From [Actinomadura] parvosata subsp. kistnae (lineage in GTDB: Bacteria; Actinomycetota; Actinomycetes; Streptosporangiales; Streptosporangiaceae), in the NCBI RefSeq assembly GCF_900323885.1, contig NZ_OOHJ01000036.1:88288-152287 (forward strand): DNA of 64,000 nt, given 5' to 3'. The notes beneath the pieces were generated by a model. That model saw only the letters and a program-made list of their open reading frames with translations, was not told where the DNA came from and did not search any database. Each line of letters begins with the position of its first letter. The stretch's first letter is position 1. Of this stretch, positions 1 through 9,401 are shown one piece after another. The translations under genes and the position numbers were made by a program.

Positions 1-33
1 AGGTGGGTCGGTGCTGGGGGGTGGGGTCATCAT
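1..33 (-). CDS. Start of a second dipeptide ABC permease (partial, runs off the window)
   Basis: Only the first 11 codons (MMTPPPSTDPP) are inside the window. The ATG overlaps the TGA of the upstream DppB-like permease in an ATGA arrangement, which is the usual translational coupling between the two permease genes of a peptide importer. The DppC-like identity is inferred from position alone, because no domain is visible in 11 residues. Confidence 0.45.
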   Translation of the reverse strand, partial: MMTPPPSTDPP

Positions 34-971
34 GCCTCCTTGATCGCGGACGTCGGGTCGAGCGCCCCGAGTGCCAGATCGACCGCGAGGTTCACCACCA
101 GCACGATCGCCCCGTAGACGAGGATCACGCCCTGGGCCACCGGATAGTCCTTCTGCGTGATCGACTCGACGATCTTGAGGCCGAGCCCGGGCCAGGCGAA
201 CACGTACTCGACCAGGACCCCGCCCGCGATGAGCGAGGTCAGCAGCAGGCCGCCGACGGTCAGGGTGGCGGTGAGGGTGTTGGGCAGGACGTGCCGCAGG
301 TGCAGCCGCCCGGCGGGCAGGCGTTTGGCGCGGGCCAGCCGCACGTAGTCCTTGCCGAGCTCGCGCAGCGTCTCCACGCGCGTGATGCGGGCGATCATGG
401 CGGCCGGTCCGATGGCGAGCGCGACGACGGGCAGCACGTACGTGGCGGGCCCGGCCATGCCGGCGGGCGGGAACCAGCCGAGCCCGATGGCGAGCACGGC
501 GACGAGCCCGATGGCGTACAGGAACTCGGGCAGGGCCACGGCGGCGCCGGTGGCGGCGCTGAAGGCGAGGTCGGTGCCGCGGTTGCGGCCGTTCTCGGTG
601 CGGACGGCCGTCCACATGCCGAGGGGGACGGCCACGAGCAGGGCGAGGGCGGTGGCGAGGAGGGCCAGGGCGAGGGTGTTGGGCAGGCGGGTCAGGATGA
701 CGTCGCCGACGGGCTCCCCCGTCAGAAACGATGTCCCAAAATTTCCGGACAGGACGTGGGTGGCGTACGTGAAGAGCTGCTCCGGCAGCGGCCGGTCGAG
801 CCCGAGCGCCGCCCGCCGCGCCGCCACCAGCTCCACGGGCGCGGCGGGCCCCAGCGAGGTACGTACCGGATCGCCGGGAATGAGATGCACCATCGCGAAC
901 GACGCCACCATCAGCACCACCAGCGACACCAGGAACCGCACGACCCGCCGCACCCCGGCGCGGGCGCCCAC
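30..971 (-). CDS. Peptide/nickel-type ABC transporter permease (DppB family)
   Basis: This is an inner-membrane permease subunit of a binding-protein-dependent peptide importer. The 313-residue length is usual for the family. The N-terminal membrane segment is followed by the HLIPGDPV motif that marks DppB/OppB proteins. Several more hydrophobic segments follow, and the cytoplasmic coupling loop (KDYVRLARAKRLPAG, about residues 205-225) contacts the ATPase. The GTG start directly abuts the TGA of the substrate-binding protein gene (TGAGTG), so the two are co-translated. The second permease starts in an ATGA overlap at the other end. Substrate is not determined by the sequence; peptides are the best guess because two peptidase-like genes lie upstream on the same strand. 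Confidence 0.9.
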   Translation of the reverse strand: MGARAGVRRVVRFLVSLVVLMVASFAMVHLIPGDPVRTSLGPAAPVELVAARRAALGLDRPLPEQLFTYATHVLSGNFGTSFLTGEPVGDVILTRLPNTLALALLATALALLVAVPLGMWTAVRTENGRNRGTDLAFSAATGAAVALPEFLYAIGLVAVLAIGLGWFPPAGMAGPATYVLPVVALAIGPAAMIARITRVETLRELGKDYVRLARAKRLPAGRLHLRHVLPNTLTATLTVGGLLLTSLIAGGVLVEYVFAWPGLGLKIVESITQKDYPVAQGVILVYGAIVLVVNLAVDLALGALDPTSAIKEA

Positions 972-2546
972 TCAGCCGCCCTGCCCGAGCCGGATCGACG
1001 TGGCCACGAACAGCCCGCCGACCTGCTCGTACGTGGCGCCCTTGGCCGCCTGCAGCACGGTCGTCTCCGTCACCGGCACCAGGTCCGCGCTCTCGAACAA
1101 CGCCGACTCGGCCTCCAGCCACTGCGCGCAGCCCTCGGCGGCCGGTTTCAGGCTCGCCTCGGCGACGAGCTTCTCGTACCGGTCGTTGGACAGGTGCGCG
1201 AAGTTGGCGCCCTTGGGGGCGGCCGGGCCGGACAGGAAGCCGACGAGCTGGCTGGGCAGCGGGACGCCGATGGGCAGCCAGACGACGTCCCAGTCCTGGG
1301 TGGCGTTCAGGGACTCCGACAGCTTGGTGTCGATGACGCCGTTCAGCTTCACCTCGGCCCCGGCCTTGCGCCAGGCGGCGGCCAGGTACTCGGCGGCGGC
1401 CTGCGTGCCGGCGCCGCGCGTGGTCGCGTACAGGTAGCGCAGGGTCAGCCGCTCGCCGTCCTTGACGCGCACGCCGTCGGGGCCCGCCCGCCAGCCGGCC
1501 GCGTCGAGCGCCGCGGCGGCGGCCGCCGGGTCGTGGGCGGGCACGTGCCCGGTGACGGTGTCGCCCTGGCAGGGCCGTGGCGGCAGGACGAGGCCCGTGG
1601 GCGTCTTGCCGGTGCCGCCGGAGGCGATGCCGGCCAGCTCCTTCAGGTCGACAGCCTGGGTGAGGGCCTTGCGGACGGCCGGGTCGGCGGTGGGGCGGTC
1701 CTCGCCCTGGTGGTAGAAGAACTCGCCGTTGGCCTCCGAGACGGCCTTCTTCCCGATGCCGGGCGTGGCCTCCAGGCGGGCACGGTCGGGGCCGTAGAGG
1801 GTGGCGCCGTTGATGGTGCCGGAGATGAGCAGGTTCGCGGCGGTCTGCTCGTTCGGTACGACCTTCAGCACCACGGTCTCCGGCGCGTCCTTGATGGTGG
1901 AGCCGGGCCGGCCCCAGGCGTACTCGCGGCGCACCTTGAACGTGTAGTGGTCGCCCGGCACGGCCTCCGTGAGCTTGTAGGGGCCGCTGCCGGAGGTGCC
2001 GCGGGCCAGCAGCGAGCGGTCCTTCAGCCCCTTGCCGCACACCACGAAGATCAGCCGGGTGCTCTCCAGGATGAAGCTGAACGGCTTCGGCATCGACAGC
2101 GTCACCGTCCCGGCCGCGTCGTCGGCCGTGGCCTTCATGCCGGTCGGCATCAGCACGCCGTAGATGGGCGACTTGGTGGCCGGGTCGGCGATGTGGTTGA
2201 CGCTCGCGGCCACGTCGGAGGGTGTGACGCGGGCGCCGTCGGAGCAGGTGGCGTCCTTGCGCAGGGTGAAGGTGACCCTGTCCGGCTCCACCGCCCACTT
2301 CTCCGCCAGGCCCGGCACCACTTTGCCGTCGGCCGTGACGCCCGTCAGGGTGTCGTAGGCGAGCGAGAGCGTCGTGATGGTGACGCCCAGCACGCCCGTC
2401 GCCGGGTCGAGGACGCCGGGGTCGGACGGGAGCGCGTACGTGAACGTGCCGCCCCCGGTCGGCGCGGCGCCCCCTCCTCCCGTTCCTCCGCAGGCGGCGG
2501 CGAGCAGGGCGAGCGCGGTCAGGGCCGCCGCGCGTGGTGTTCTCAT
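972..2546 (-). CDS. Peptide-binding lipoprotein of an ABC transporter (SBP family 5)
   Basis: This is an extracytoplasmic substrate-binding lipoprotein (524 aa). The signal sequence MRTPRAAALTALALLAAACGG ends in a lipobox (LAAAC), so the mature protein is lipid-anchored. The rest has the SBP_bac_5 pattern, including DPGVLDPATG near the N-terminus, GLAEKWAVEPD and a typical 'FTLRKDATCSDG' strand. I chose ATG 2546 because it is preceded by GGAGAG at good spacing and begins exactly at the signal peptide. The reading frame stays open 25 codons further upstream, but that extension would bury the signal. It lies between the PucR gene and the permease on the same strand. The ligand is inferred to be a peptide. 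Confidence 0.9.
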   Translation of the reverse strand: MRTPRAAALTALALLAAACGGTGGGGAAPTGGGTFTYALPSDPGVLDPATGVLGVTITTLSLAYDTLTGVTADGKVVPGLAEKWAVEPDRVTFTLRKDATCSDGARVTPSDVAASVNHIADPATKSPIYGVLMPTGMKATADDAAGTVTLSMPKPFSFILESTRLIFVVCGKGLKDRSLLARGTSGSGPYKLTEAVPGDHYTFKVRREYAWGRPGSTIKDAPETVVLKVVPNEQTAANLLISGTINGATLYGPDRARLEATPGIGKKAVSEANGEFFYHQGEDRPTADPAVRKALTQAVDLKELAGIASGGTGKTPTGLVLPPRPCQGDTVTGHVPAHDPAAAAAALDAAGWRAGPDGVRVKDGERLTLRYLYATTRGAGTQAAAEYLAAAWRKAGAEVKLNGVIDTKLSESLNATQDWDVVWLPIGVPLPSQLVGFLSGPAAPKGANFAHLSNDRYEKLVAEASLKPAAEGCAQWLEAESALFESADLVPVTETTVLQAAKGATYEQVGGLFVATSIRLGQGG

Positions 2547-2637
2547 GTGGCTCTCCAGGCAGCGTGGGGGGAGAGCACCACCCTTGCCGCTCGGCGGGGC
2601 CCGTTCTTCGTGCCCGGTCACGAAAAAGCCGGGCGGG

Positions 2638-4484
2638 CTAGTGCCGGCGGCCGAAGATCCGGAGCTGGAGCTGCACGGTGAGGCGGGCGTCGGGGTCGTC
2701 GAGGTCGAGGCCGCCGATCTCGGCCAGGCGCTTGAGCCGGTAGCGGAAGGTGTTGGGGTGCACGTGCACGCGGGCCGCGGCCACGCTCACGTCGCCGAAC
2801 GCGTCGAGATACGCCTCCAGCGTCGCGGCCAGCTCGGTGCCGTGCTCGGCGTCGTGGTCGAGCAGCCTCCGGTAGGGGCCGGTCGGCGCCTGCTCCTCGG
2901 CGGCGGCCACGTCGGCGACCTGGAGCAGCAGCGACTCGAAGTGCACCTCCGAGTATCCGGCGGCCCGGCCCGCCACGCCCCGGGTGCGCAGCACGCGCAG
3001 CGCCCGGTCGGCGTCGGCCCGCGACCGGGCGACCTGGGCGAGGCTCATCGCCAGGCGGCCGACGCCGATGTTGGCGGCGTGCCGGGGGCCGACCCTGGCC
3101 AGGAAGCTCTCGGCCACCCGCACGGCTCTGGCCTCCTCGTCGCCGCCTGGGGTCATGGGCAGCACCGCGTACGCGACCGAGCCGACGAGCGCGGCGGCGG
3201 CCTTGGGGTGGATCGCGGCGACGTGCAACGCCAGCGCGTCACAGAAGCGCTGCCGGTCGCTTTCGGCCCGCGCGCTCTCGGCCGCGTGATCGGCCCCCTG
3301 CTCGGCCCCCTGCTCGGCCACCTGCTCGGCCACCTGGCCGCCGGCCCCCGGACGCCACCTCCGCCCGCGCCCCGGGGCACGCCCTCACCGGCGCCTCCGC
3401 CCGCCCTTCTGCCGGCGCCCCCGCCGCGGCTGCGGGGCGCGCTCGGGGTGGCGGAGGCGGAGGCGGAGGCGGTGGCGGTGGCGGGGGTGCCGGTAAGGGC
3501 GGTGGCGGAGGCGGTGGCGGAGGGTGGGGTGGTGAGCTGGGCGGCCAGGACGCAGAGGCGGGTGGTGGCGATGCCGAGCCGGCCGGCCGCCTCCGCCGCG
3601 TCCGCGCCGCCGGCCAGCACCGTGGACAGCAGGTCGGCGCGCAGCCGGCGCTGGGTGTCGGCGCCGGCCCGCTCGTGCAGCAGCCGCAGCGCCACGATCT
3701 TGGCGGCGTCGGACAGCGCCCGCCGCCGCTGCGCGTTGAGCGGGTCGCGCACGGCCACCCAGATCGAGCCGAGGATCTCGTCGCCCGCCCGCACCGCGAC
3801 GGCCTCCCGGTTGATCGGGCTGCCGTCGTCGAGCTCGATGTGGATCGGCTCCTGGCTCTGGTAGAGCCGCCTGAAGACGCCCTGCTCGTCGAGCAGGCGC
3901 AGGTAGCGTTCGGGCACCTGGCGGCCGAGCACGGTCTCGACGCGGCCCCGGTCGGCTTCGTCCTGCCGCCCCGAGTAGGCGAGGACGCGGGAGGAGCGGT
4001 CTTCGATCGTGACGGGCGCGTCGAGCAGCGCGCACACGGCGTTGGCCAGGGAGAACAGGTCGCCGTGCGCGCCCTCGCCCGGCTCGGCCAGCTCCCCCTC
4101 GGCCAGCAGCGAGCGCAGCAGCGCCGCCACCTGCGCCCAGGAGGCGGCCCTGGTCAGGCCGAGCACGGCGACGCCGGTCTCCCGCACGGCGGCGCGTACC
4201 CGCTCGTCCACGTCGACCGGCAGCTTCACCACGACGCCCGCCGCGTGCGGGGCGCGGGCGAGCAGCCCGCAGATGTCGGCGGCGCCTTGGACGCCGACGG
4301 CGAGCAGGATCGCGCCCGCGGGCACGATCAGCTCGTCGAGCGGGTCGTAGATGTGCACGCCGGTCACCTCGGCGTCGAGGCCGCCGGGCGAGGCGGCCAC
4401 GTCGAGGACGGTGGTGCCGAGGTCGTGGATGATCCGCCCGAGACTGGCGCGTGGGCGGTCCCTCATGGCATCAAGATAGTCCAC
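2638..4484 (-). CDS. PucR/CdaR-family transcriptional regulator, split by an apparent frameshift
   Basis: Two frames together make one regulator. The N-terminal part (4484 down to about 3350) has the PucR-type sensing region (SLGRIIHDLGTTVLDVA) and a GAF-like middle (NAVCALLDAPVTIEDRS, SINREAVAVRAGDEILGS-like strands). The C-terminal part (3333-2638, another frame) carries the HTH_30 DNA-binding helix region VHVHPNTFRYRLKRLAEIGG. The second frame is closed by a stop at 3385-3387 and the first stays open to 3153, so the shift must fall between them; the frame relation fits loss of one base. This stretch is low complexity: four 12-bp units (AEQV/AEQG) at 3291-3338 and hexamer Thr/Ala/Ser repeats at about 3448-3530. 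GTG 4484 and ATG 4466 are both possible starts. It probably controls the adjacent peptide-uptake genes. Confidence 0.75.
3291..3338. repeat. 12-bp tandem repeat, four units, inside the PucR gene
   Basis: Four 12-bp units beginning cggcc(c/a)cctg follow one another. On the minus strand they encode AEQV-AEQG-AEQG-AD. The array lies at the junction of the two reading frames of the PucR-type regulator. Because the unit length is a multiple of three, unit gain or loss alone would not cause the frameshift. Confidence 0.7.
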
Positions 4485-4528
4485 GCCGCGCCCCGCCCGG
4501 ACGGGACAACTTCAGGGGTGGCGGGCGG

Positions 4529-5839
4529 TCAGCCGGCCTTGGGGGTGGCGCGGGCGCCCATGTGCACGTACGGGGAGCCGTCGGGCAGCTCGTAGAAGAC
4601 GGCGGACATCCAGTCGGGCGAGCCGCCGAGCTTGAACAGGAACGTGTTCTGGTCCACGGGGACCATCGGGCTCTCCTCGGGCGGCTGCAGGGCGGCCAGC
4701 GCCCCGGTGGCCTCGTACCGCAGCCACGGCTCGCCGTCCCTGACGGACACCGTGATCAGGGCGCCGGCCCGCTCGTAGCGGCCCGCGTGGCGGGCGAGGT
4801 CCACCTCGGCAGGTGTCGCGGGCGGGACCGGCGCGGGCGGCACGGTGAGGCCGTCGAGCTCGGCGAACAGCTCGGCGCCGAGCGCCCGCGTGAAGGCGTT
4901 GGCGTGGCCGCCGTTGGCGGCGGCGCAGACGACGGTGCCGGTCTCGGGCACGACCCAGAGGATGGCGTGCTGGCCGATGGTGTTGCCGGCGTGGGAGATG
5001 ACGCGCTTGCCGTCCCATTCGTCCACGATCCAGCCGAGGCCCCACTGGCGGCCGAGGCCGTCCGGGTTGGGGACGTCCACCTGCGGCTCCCACATCACGC
5101 GGGGGTCGTCGAGCAGGCCGCCCTCCAGGTGGGCCCGCCCGAAGGCCACCACGTCGGCGGGGCCGGCGCAGATGAGCCCGGCGGGCCCCATGCCGCGCAT
5201 GAGCCCCCACTGCGGGGCGGGCGCGCCCTCCACGTGGCCCATCGCGGCGCGGAAGCGCAGCACGTCCTCGGGCAGGGTCCAGGTGTGGGTGAGGCCGAGC
5301 GGCTCGGCGATCTCCTCGCGGATCAGGTCGTCCCAGCGCTTGCCCGCCAGCTTCTCCGCGACGCGGCCCGCGATGACGAACCCGGAGTTGCAGTAGGAGT
5401 GGGTGACGCCGAGCGGGTGGTTCTGGGCCAGGTCGGCGCACGCCTCGACGTACTGGGCCACGCAGTCGTCGCCGCGCCCGGTGTCGAGGAACAGGTCGCC
5501 GTCGATGCCGCTGGTGTGCGTGAGCAGGTGGCGGATGGTGACGGTCTTGCTCACCTCGGGGTCGGCCACCTGGAAGCCCGGCAGCACCTCGGCGACCGGG
5601 GTGTCGAGGGTGAGCCGGCCCCGCTCGATCTCGCGCATGAGCAGGGTGGCGGTCCACACCTTGGTGACCGAGCCGATCTGGAAGAGGCTGTCGGTGGTCG
5701 CCTCGACGCCGGTGGCGACGTTCAGCGTGCCGGCGGCGGCCTCGTGCAGTTCCCCTTCGTGCAGGTACGCCAGCGCCGCGCCGGGCACCTCGTACTCGGC
5801 GATCAGCTCCGCGAGCCGCCGGCCCATTGCTCCAGCCAC
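4529..5839 (-). CDS. Serine hydrolase of the beta-lactamase (class C/D-aminopeptidase/esterase) family
   Basis: A penicillin-recognising-type serine hydrolase (436 aa) with no evident signal peptide, so probably cytoplasmic. Catalytic motifs are visible: Ser-Val-Thr-Lys (S57xxK60) in FQIGSVTKVWTA, Tyr-Cys-Asn (YxN) in HSYCNSGF, and an H-A-G (KTG-equivalent) in VISHAGNTIG. A lipocalin-like C-terminal extension follows (YERAGALITV to the end). I chose GTG 5839 because AAAGGA sits 7 bases upstream; the nearer ATG 5827 has only a 2-base spacing from GGAG. The start overlaps the 3' end of the S9 peptidase gene, indicating coupling. Substrate is unknown: an esterase, D-amino-acid peptidase or peptide hydrolase are all possible for this family. 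Confidence 0.85.
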   Translation of the reverse strand: MAGAMGRRLAELIAEYEVPGAALAYLHEGELHEAAAGTLNVATGVEATTDSLFQIGSVTKVWTATLLMREIERGRLTLDTPVAEVLPGFQVADPEVSKTVTIRHLLTHTSGIDGDLFLDTGRGDDCVAQYVEACADLAQNHPLGVTHSYCNSGFVIAGRVAEKLAGKRWDDLIREEIAEPLGLTHTWTLPEDVLRFRAAMGHVEGAPAPQWGLMRGMGPAGLICAGPADVVAFGRAHLEGGLLDDPRVMWEPQVDVPNPDGLGRQWGLGWIVDEWDGKRVISHAGNTIGQHAILWVVPETGTVVCAAANGGHANAFTRALGAELFAELDGLTVPPAPVPPATPAEVDLARHAGRYERAGALITVSVRDGEPWLRYEATGALAALQPPEESPMVPVDQNTFLFKLGGSPDWMSAVFYELPDGSPYVHMGARATPKAG

Positions 5840-7691
5840 GCGATCATCCTTTCGTTGTAGTCGTAGCGGTGTGAGGGCCGGCCGCCGCCCTGGAACAGAT
5901 GGCCGGCCCCCGGGTAGCGCACGAGCTCGACGGGCACCCGCCGCTCCCGCAGCGCGGCGAACCACTGCTCCGACTGGCCGACGGGGCAGCGGTCGTCGCT
6001 CTCGCCGTGCAGGAGGAGGGTGGGCGCGGTGACCTCGCCCACGTGGGTGAGCGGCGACTGGGCGGCCAGGTCGCCGGGGCACTCGTACGCCTTGAGCGCG
6101 AGCCCCATGTCGGACGTGCCGCTCATGCTGGTGAGATCGGTGACGGCGCCGCCGGCCACGGCCGCCTTGAACCTGCCGGTCACGCCGGTCAGCCAGCACG
6201 TCATGTAGCCGCCGTAGCTGTAGCCGGTGACCGCCAGCCGGTGGGGGTCGGCGACGCCCTCGGCGACCAGGGCATCCACGGCGGCGAGGAAGTCCTGCGT
6301 GTCGGCGAGCCCCCACGCGCCGACGGCGGCGGTGTAGAACGCCTCGCCGTAGCCGTCGCTGCCGCGCGGGTTGATCGCCAGCACGGTCCAGCCGCGGGCG
6401 GCCAGCACCTGGCGGTAGACGCGGAAGGCGTCGAGCACGGGAGCCCAGGCGTTGTGGGGGCCGCCGTGCACGTCGAGCAGGAGCGGGCCGGGGGTGGTGG
6501 CGTTCGCGTCGCGCCAGACGAAGCCCTCGATCTCGGTGCCGTCGGGGGCGGTGAACGTGCGGCGTTCCGGCACGTACAGGTCCACCCCGGCGGGCGCGTG
6601 GTCGGTGAGCCGCCGCGCGGTCGTCGCGCCGGGCTCCAGCAGGTAGACGTCGCCGGCGCTGCGCGGGGTCGCGGCCACGTACGCGACGCGGCCGGCCGCG
6701 GTGCTCACACCCGCGACGCCGGCGTCCTCCGGCACGATCTTGGCCGCGAGCTCGTCGCCCCTGATGCGGTACAGGTGGGTGTGGCCGCCGTCGCGGGCGC
6801 AGAACACGAGGTCGTCGCCGAGCAGCGCCGGGGAGGCGCCCGGGTAGCCGGGGTGGCCGGTCATCACGTTGCGGTCGAGGCCGATCTCGATCTCGGCGGC
6901 GCCGCCGGGGCCGAGCGCGTACAGGCGGACGTGCCCGACGGGGCCGCCCTTCAGCGCGGCGGCGACCAGCCGCCCGCCGAGCCACCACACGCCGCCGACC
7001 AGCAGCTCGGGACCGCTCAGCCGCTCAAGCTCACCCCCGCCTGCCAGGTGGGGAAGCGTGACGCTGTAGGCGGCGCCGCCCGGCCGCAGGTCGCGGTCGG
7101 CGTCGAGGTCGGTCACGAACGCCAGCCGCGTCCCGTCCGGCGACCACGACGGCTCGCCCGCGTGGAAGTCGCCCTCGGTGACCTGGACGCTCTCCCCCGA
7201 GGCGACGTCCACCACGAACAGGTGCGTGGTGACCCCGCGCAGCAGCCCGCTCCCGTCGGCCTTGTAGTCGAGCCGCCGCACCACGACGGGCGCGTCCAGG
7301 TCGGGCGCGGGCCCGGCGGGGCCGGCGTAGGCGATTCGGGTGCCGTCCGGCGACCAGCGGGCGGGCCCGGCGCCGAGCGGCGCGTCCGTCACCACGTACG
7401 GCTCGCCGCCGTCCATGGGCAGCAGGTGGAGCTGCGGCCGCCCGTCCACGGGCCGCAGGAACGCCAGCGTGCGCCCGTCGGGGGACCAGCGGGGAGCGCT
7501 GCCCTGCGCCAGCCGGCGCGGCTCGGCCCGGGCGCGGCCAGCCAGATCTCGGTCCGGTTCTCGTCGGCCGCCACGTCGGTGGTGGTGAGCGTGTACGCGA
7601 CCGCGCCGCCGTCGGGGCGCAGCGCCGGATCGGCGGGCACGGCGAAACGGTGGAGATCGTCCAGACCCATGGGTGGCAGGTGCGCTGGCAT
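5803..7691 (-). CDS. S9-family serine peptidase (prolyl oligopeptidase/acylaminoacyl type), split by an apparent frameshift
   Basis: The N-terminal beta-propeller is built from repeats such as APRWSPDGRTLAF and PSWSPDGTRLAFVTD. The C-terminal alpha/beta-hydrolase domain carries the nucleophile motif GYSYGGY, the acid ESDDRCPVG and the base His in YPGAGHLFQ. The start region (MPAHLPPMGLDDLHRFAV) lies in a different frame from the bulk of the protein. The join falls at about 7524-7531 in a CCCGGG run, where adding one G would restore ...APGAEPRRLAQG.... ATG 7691 is the preferred start, with 7709 and 7670 also in frame. The 3' end overlaps the serine hydrolase gene. Together with the peptide importer downstream this suggests intracellular peptide breakdown. 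Confidence 0.8.
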
Positions 7692-7881
7692 ATCCGCACC
7701 GTAGGGCATACTCACCGGGTCTGCTTCGGTCTGCCGGACGAACGGCGGCCCCCGCGTTGTGCCACCCGCCAACCGGGTCGAGGACAATGTGGGTGAGGAC
7801 GTTAAGGTGTGAAGATCCTCCGCCGGTTTCGGCACCTCACTTCCCGAGGTACGCGGCGTTCGCGAGATTGGATGGTCAACG

Positions 7882-9177
7882 ATGGTTGGCAAGCCGGAAC
7901 GGCAGGTGGCCGTGTTCGGTGCCGGGTACATCGGTCTGGTGACCGGTGCCTGCCTCGCCGAGCTGGGGCACCGGGTGGTGGTCCGTGACATCGATCCTGA
8001 GAAGGTCGCCCTGTTGCGCTCCGGCGACGTGCCGATCTACGAGCCGGGCCTCGGCGACATGATCGTCAGGAACAAGGAGCGGCTGACCTTCACCCTGGAT
8101 CTGGAGGAGGCCCTCGGCGGCGCCGAGATCGCGTACGTGTGCGTCGACACCCCGCCCTCGGCCTCGGGCGATGCGGACCTGTCGCGCATCTGGGCGGTGG
8201 TGCGGTCGCTGGAGGGCGCCACGCACCTGAAGGCGGTGGTGGTCAAGTCGACCGTGCCGGTCGGCACGGGCGCGCGGGTGCGTTCCGCGCTCGACGCGGC
8301 GGGCCTGGCGCACGTCGGCTACGCCGCCAACCCCGAGTTCACCGCCGAGGGCCGTGCGGTCACCGACTTCATGCGGCCCGACCGCATCGTCATCGGCGCG
8401 AGCGACGAGGCGACCGCGCAGCTCATCGCCGACCTGCACGACGGCGTCGAGGGCCCGGTCGTGGTGATGGACGTGCGCTCGGCCGAGATGGTCAAGCTCG
8501 CCTCCAACGCGCTGCTCGCCACCAAGATCAGCTTCATCAACGAGATCGCCACCCTGTGCGAGAAGACCGGCGCCGACGTCGAGGAGGTGGCCCGCGCGGT
8601 CGGCCTCGACCATCGCCTCGGCCCCCACTTCCTGCGCCCCGGCATCGGCTGGGGCGGCTCCTGCTTCCCGAAGGACTCCGAGGCGCTGCGGCAGCTGGCC
8701 AGCAACACCGGCTACCACCTGCAGCTCCTGTCGGCCGTGATCGAGGTCAACAACCTGCAGAAGCGGCGGGCGATCCAGAAGCTGAAGGACGAGCTGGGCA
8801 CGCTGGCGGGCATGCGGGTGGCGCTGCTCGGGCTGACGTTCAAGCCGGGCACCGACGACATGCGCGAGGCGACCAGCACGGTGCTGGCCTCGCGGCTGCT
8901 GGCCGAGGGCGCCGAGGTGCGCTGCTGGGACCCGATGGCCCGGCCCGGCGAGGTCGAGCCGTGGGTCTCCACCACCCGCCACGCGACGCCGGAGGAGGCG
9001 ATGGCGGGGGCCGACGCGGTGATCCTGGTCACCGAGTGGCCGCAGCTCAAGGAGGTCGACTGGGCGCGGGCGGGCGCGGCGATGCGGCGGCCGGTGCTCT
9101 TCGACGGCCGTAACCTGCTGGATCCGGCGGCGATGCGGGCGCTCGGCTACACGTACATGAGCGTCGGCAGGCCGTAG
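7882..9177 (+). CDS. ugd: UDP-glucose 6-dehydrogenase family protein
   Basis: A cytoplasmic NAD-dependent nucleotide-sugar dehydrogenase (431 aa) that oxidises the C6 hydroxyl of a UDP-hexose to a UDP-uronic acid, supplying precursors for cell-surface polysaccharide or glycosylated metabolites. The Rossmann motif VFGAGYIGLVTG is at residues 10-21, NPEFTAEG marks the central region, and the catalytic cysteine is Cys261 in GWGGSCFPKD. The C-terminal UDP-binding domain begins near GLTFKPGTDDMREA. UDP-N-acetylmannosamine dehydrogenases share the fold, so the exact sugar is uncertain. The gene stands alone, with no glycosyltransferase next to it. The 190 bp upstream (7692-7881) separate it from the divergent peptidase and must hold both promoters. 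Confidence 0.88.
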   Translation: MVGKPERQVAVFGAGYIGLVTGACLAELGHRVVVRDIDPEKVALLRSGDVPIYEPGLGDMIVRNKERLTFTLDLEEALGGAEIAYVCVDTPPSASGDADLSRIWAVVRSLEGATHLKAVVVKSTVPVGTGARVRSALDAAGLAHVGYAANPEFTAEGRAVTDFMRPDRIVIGASDEATAQLIADLHDGVEGPVVVMDVRSAEMVKLASNALLATKISFINEIATLCEKTGADVEEVARAVGLDHRLGPHFLRPGIGWGGSCFPKDSEALRQLASNTGYHLQLLSAVIEVNNLQKRRAIQKLKDELGTLAGMRVALLGLTFKPGTDDMREATSTVLASRLLAEGAEVRCWDPMARPGEVEPWVSTTRHATPEEAMAGADAVILVTEWPQLKEVDWARAGAAMRRPVLFDGRNLLDPAAMRALGYTYMSVGRP

Positions 9178-9201
9178 CCCCCTCACGGAATAATCCGTTG
9201 C

Positions 9202-9224
9202 GGTGCGGTGCTGATGACCGCACC
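9202..9224 (+). promoter_or_regulatory. Stem-loop in the ugd-tuf3 spacer
   Basis: GGTGCGGT and ACCGCACC form a perfect 8-bp stem around a 7-base loop. A smaller stem (acgga/tccgt, 9185-9198) lies just before it. There is no U-tract. They could end ugd transcription or belong to the leader of tuf3; the sequence does not decide. Confidence 0.4.
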
Positions 9225-9401
9225 ATGTTCCTCATGTTCCCGTACGCGCGCCTCGCGACGCCCGCAGCCTCGCTGCCGGGCTCGTTCGCGTGCGACGGCC
9301 TGGAGCGCTGACCTCTCCTCGTGAATCCCGGGTGACCCGGCGGGGGGAGGTCGACGACCCTGACGGGTCACCGAAGATCCAGGTTCTGGGAAAGGGAACC
9401 G

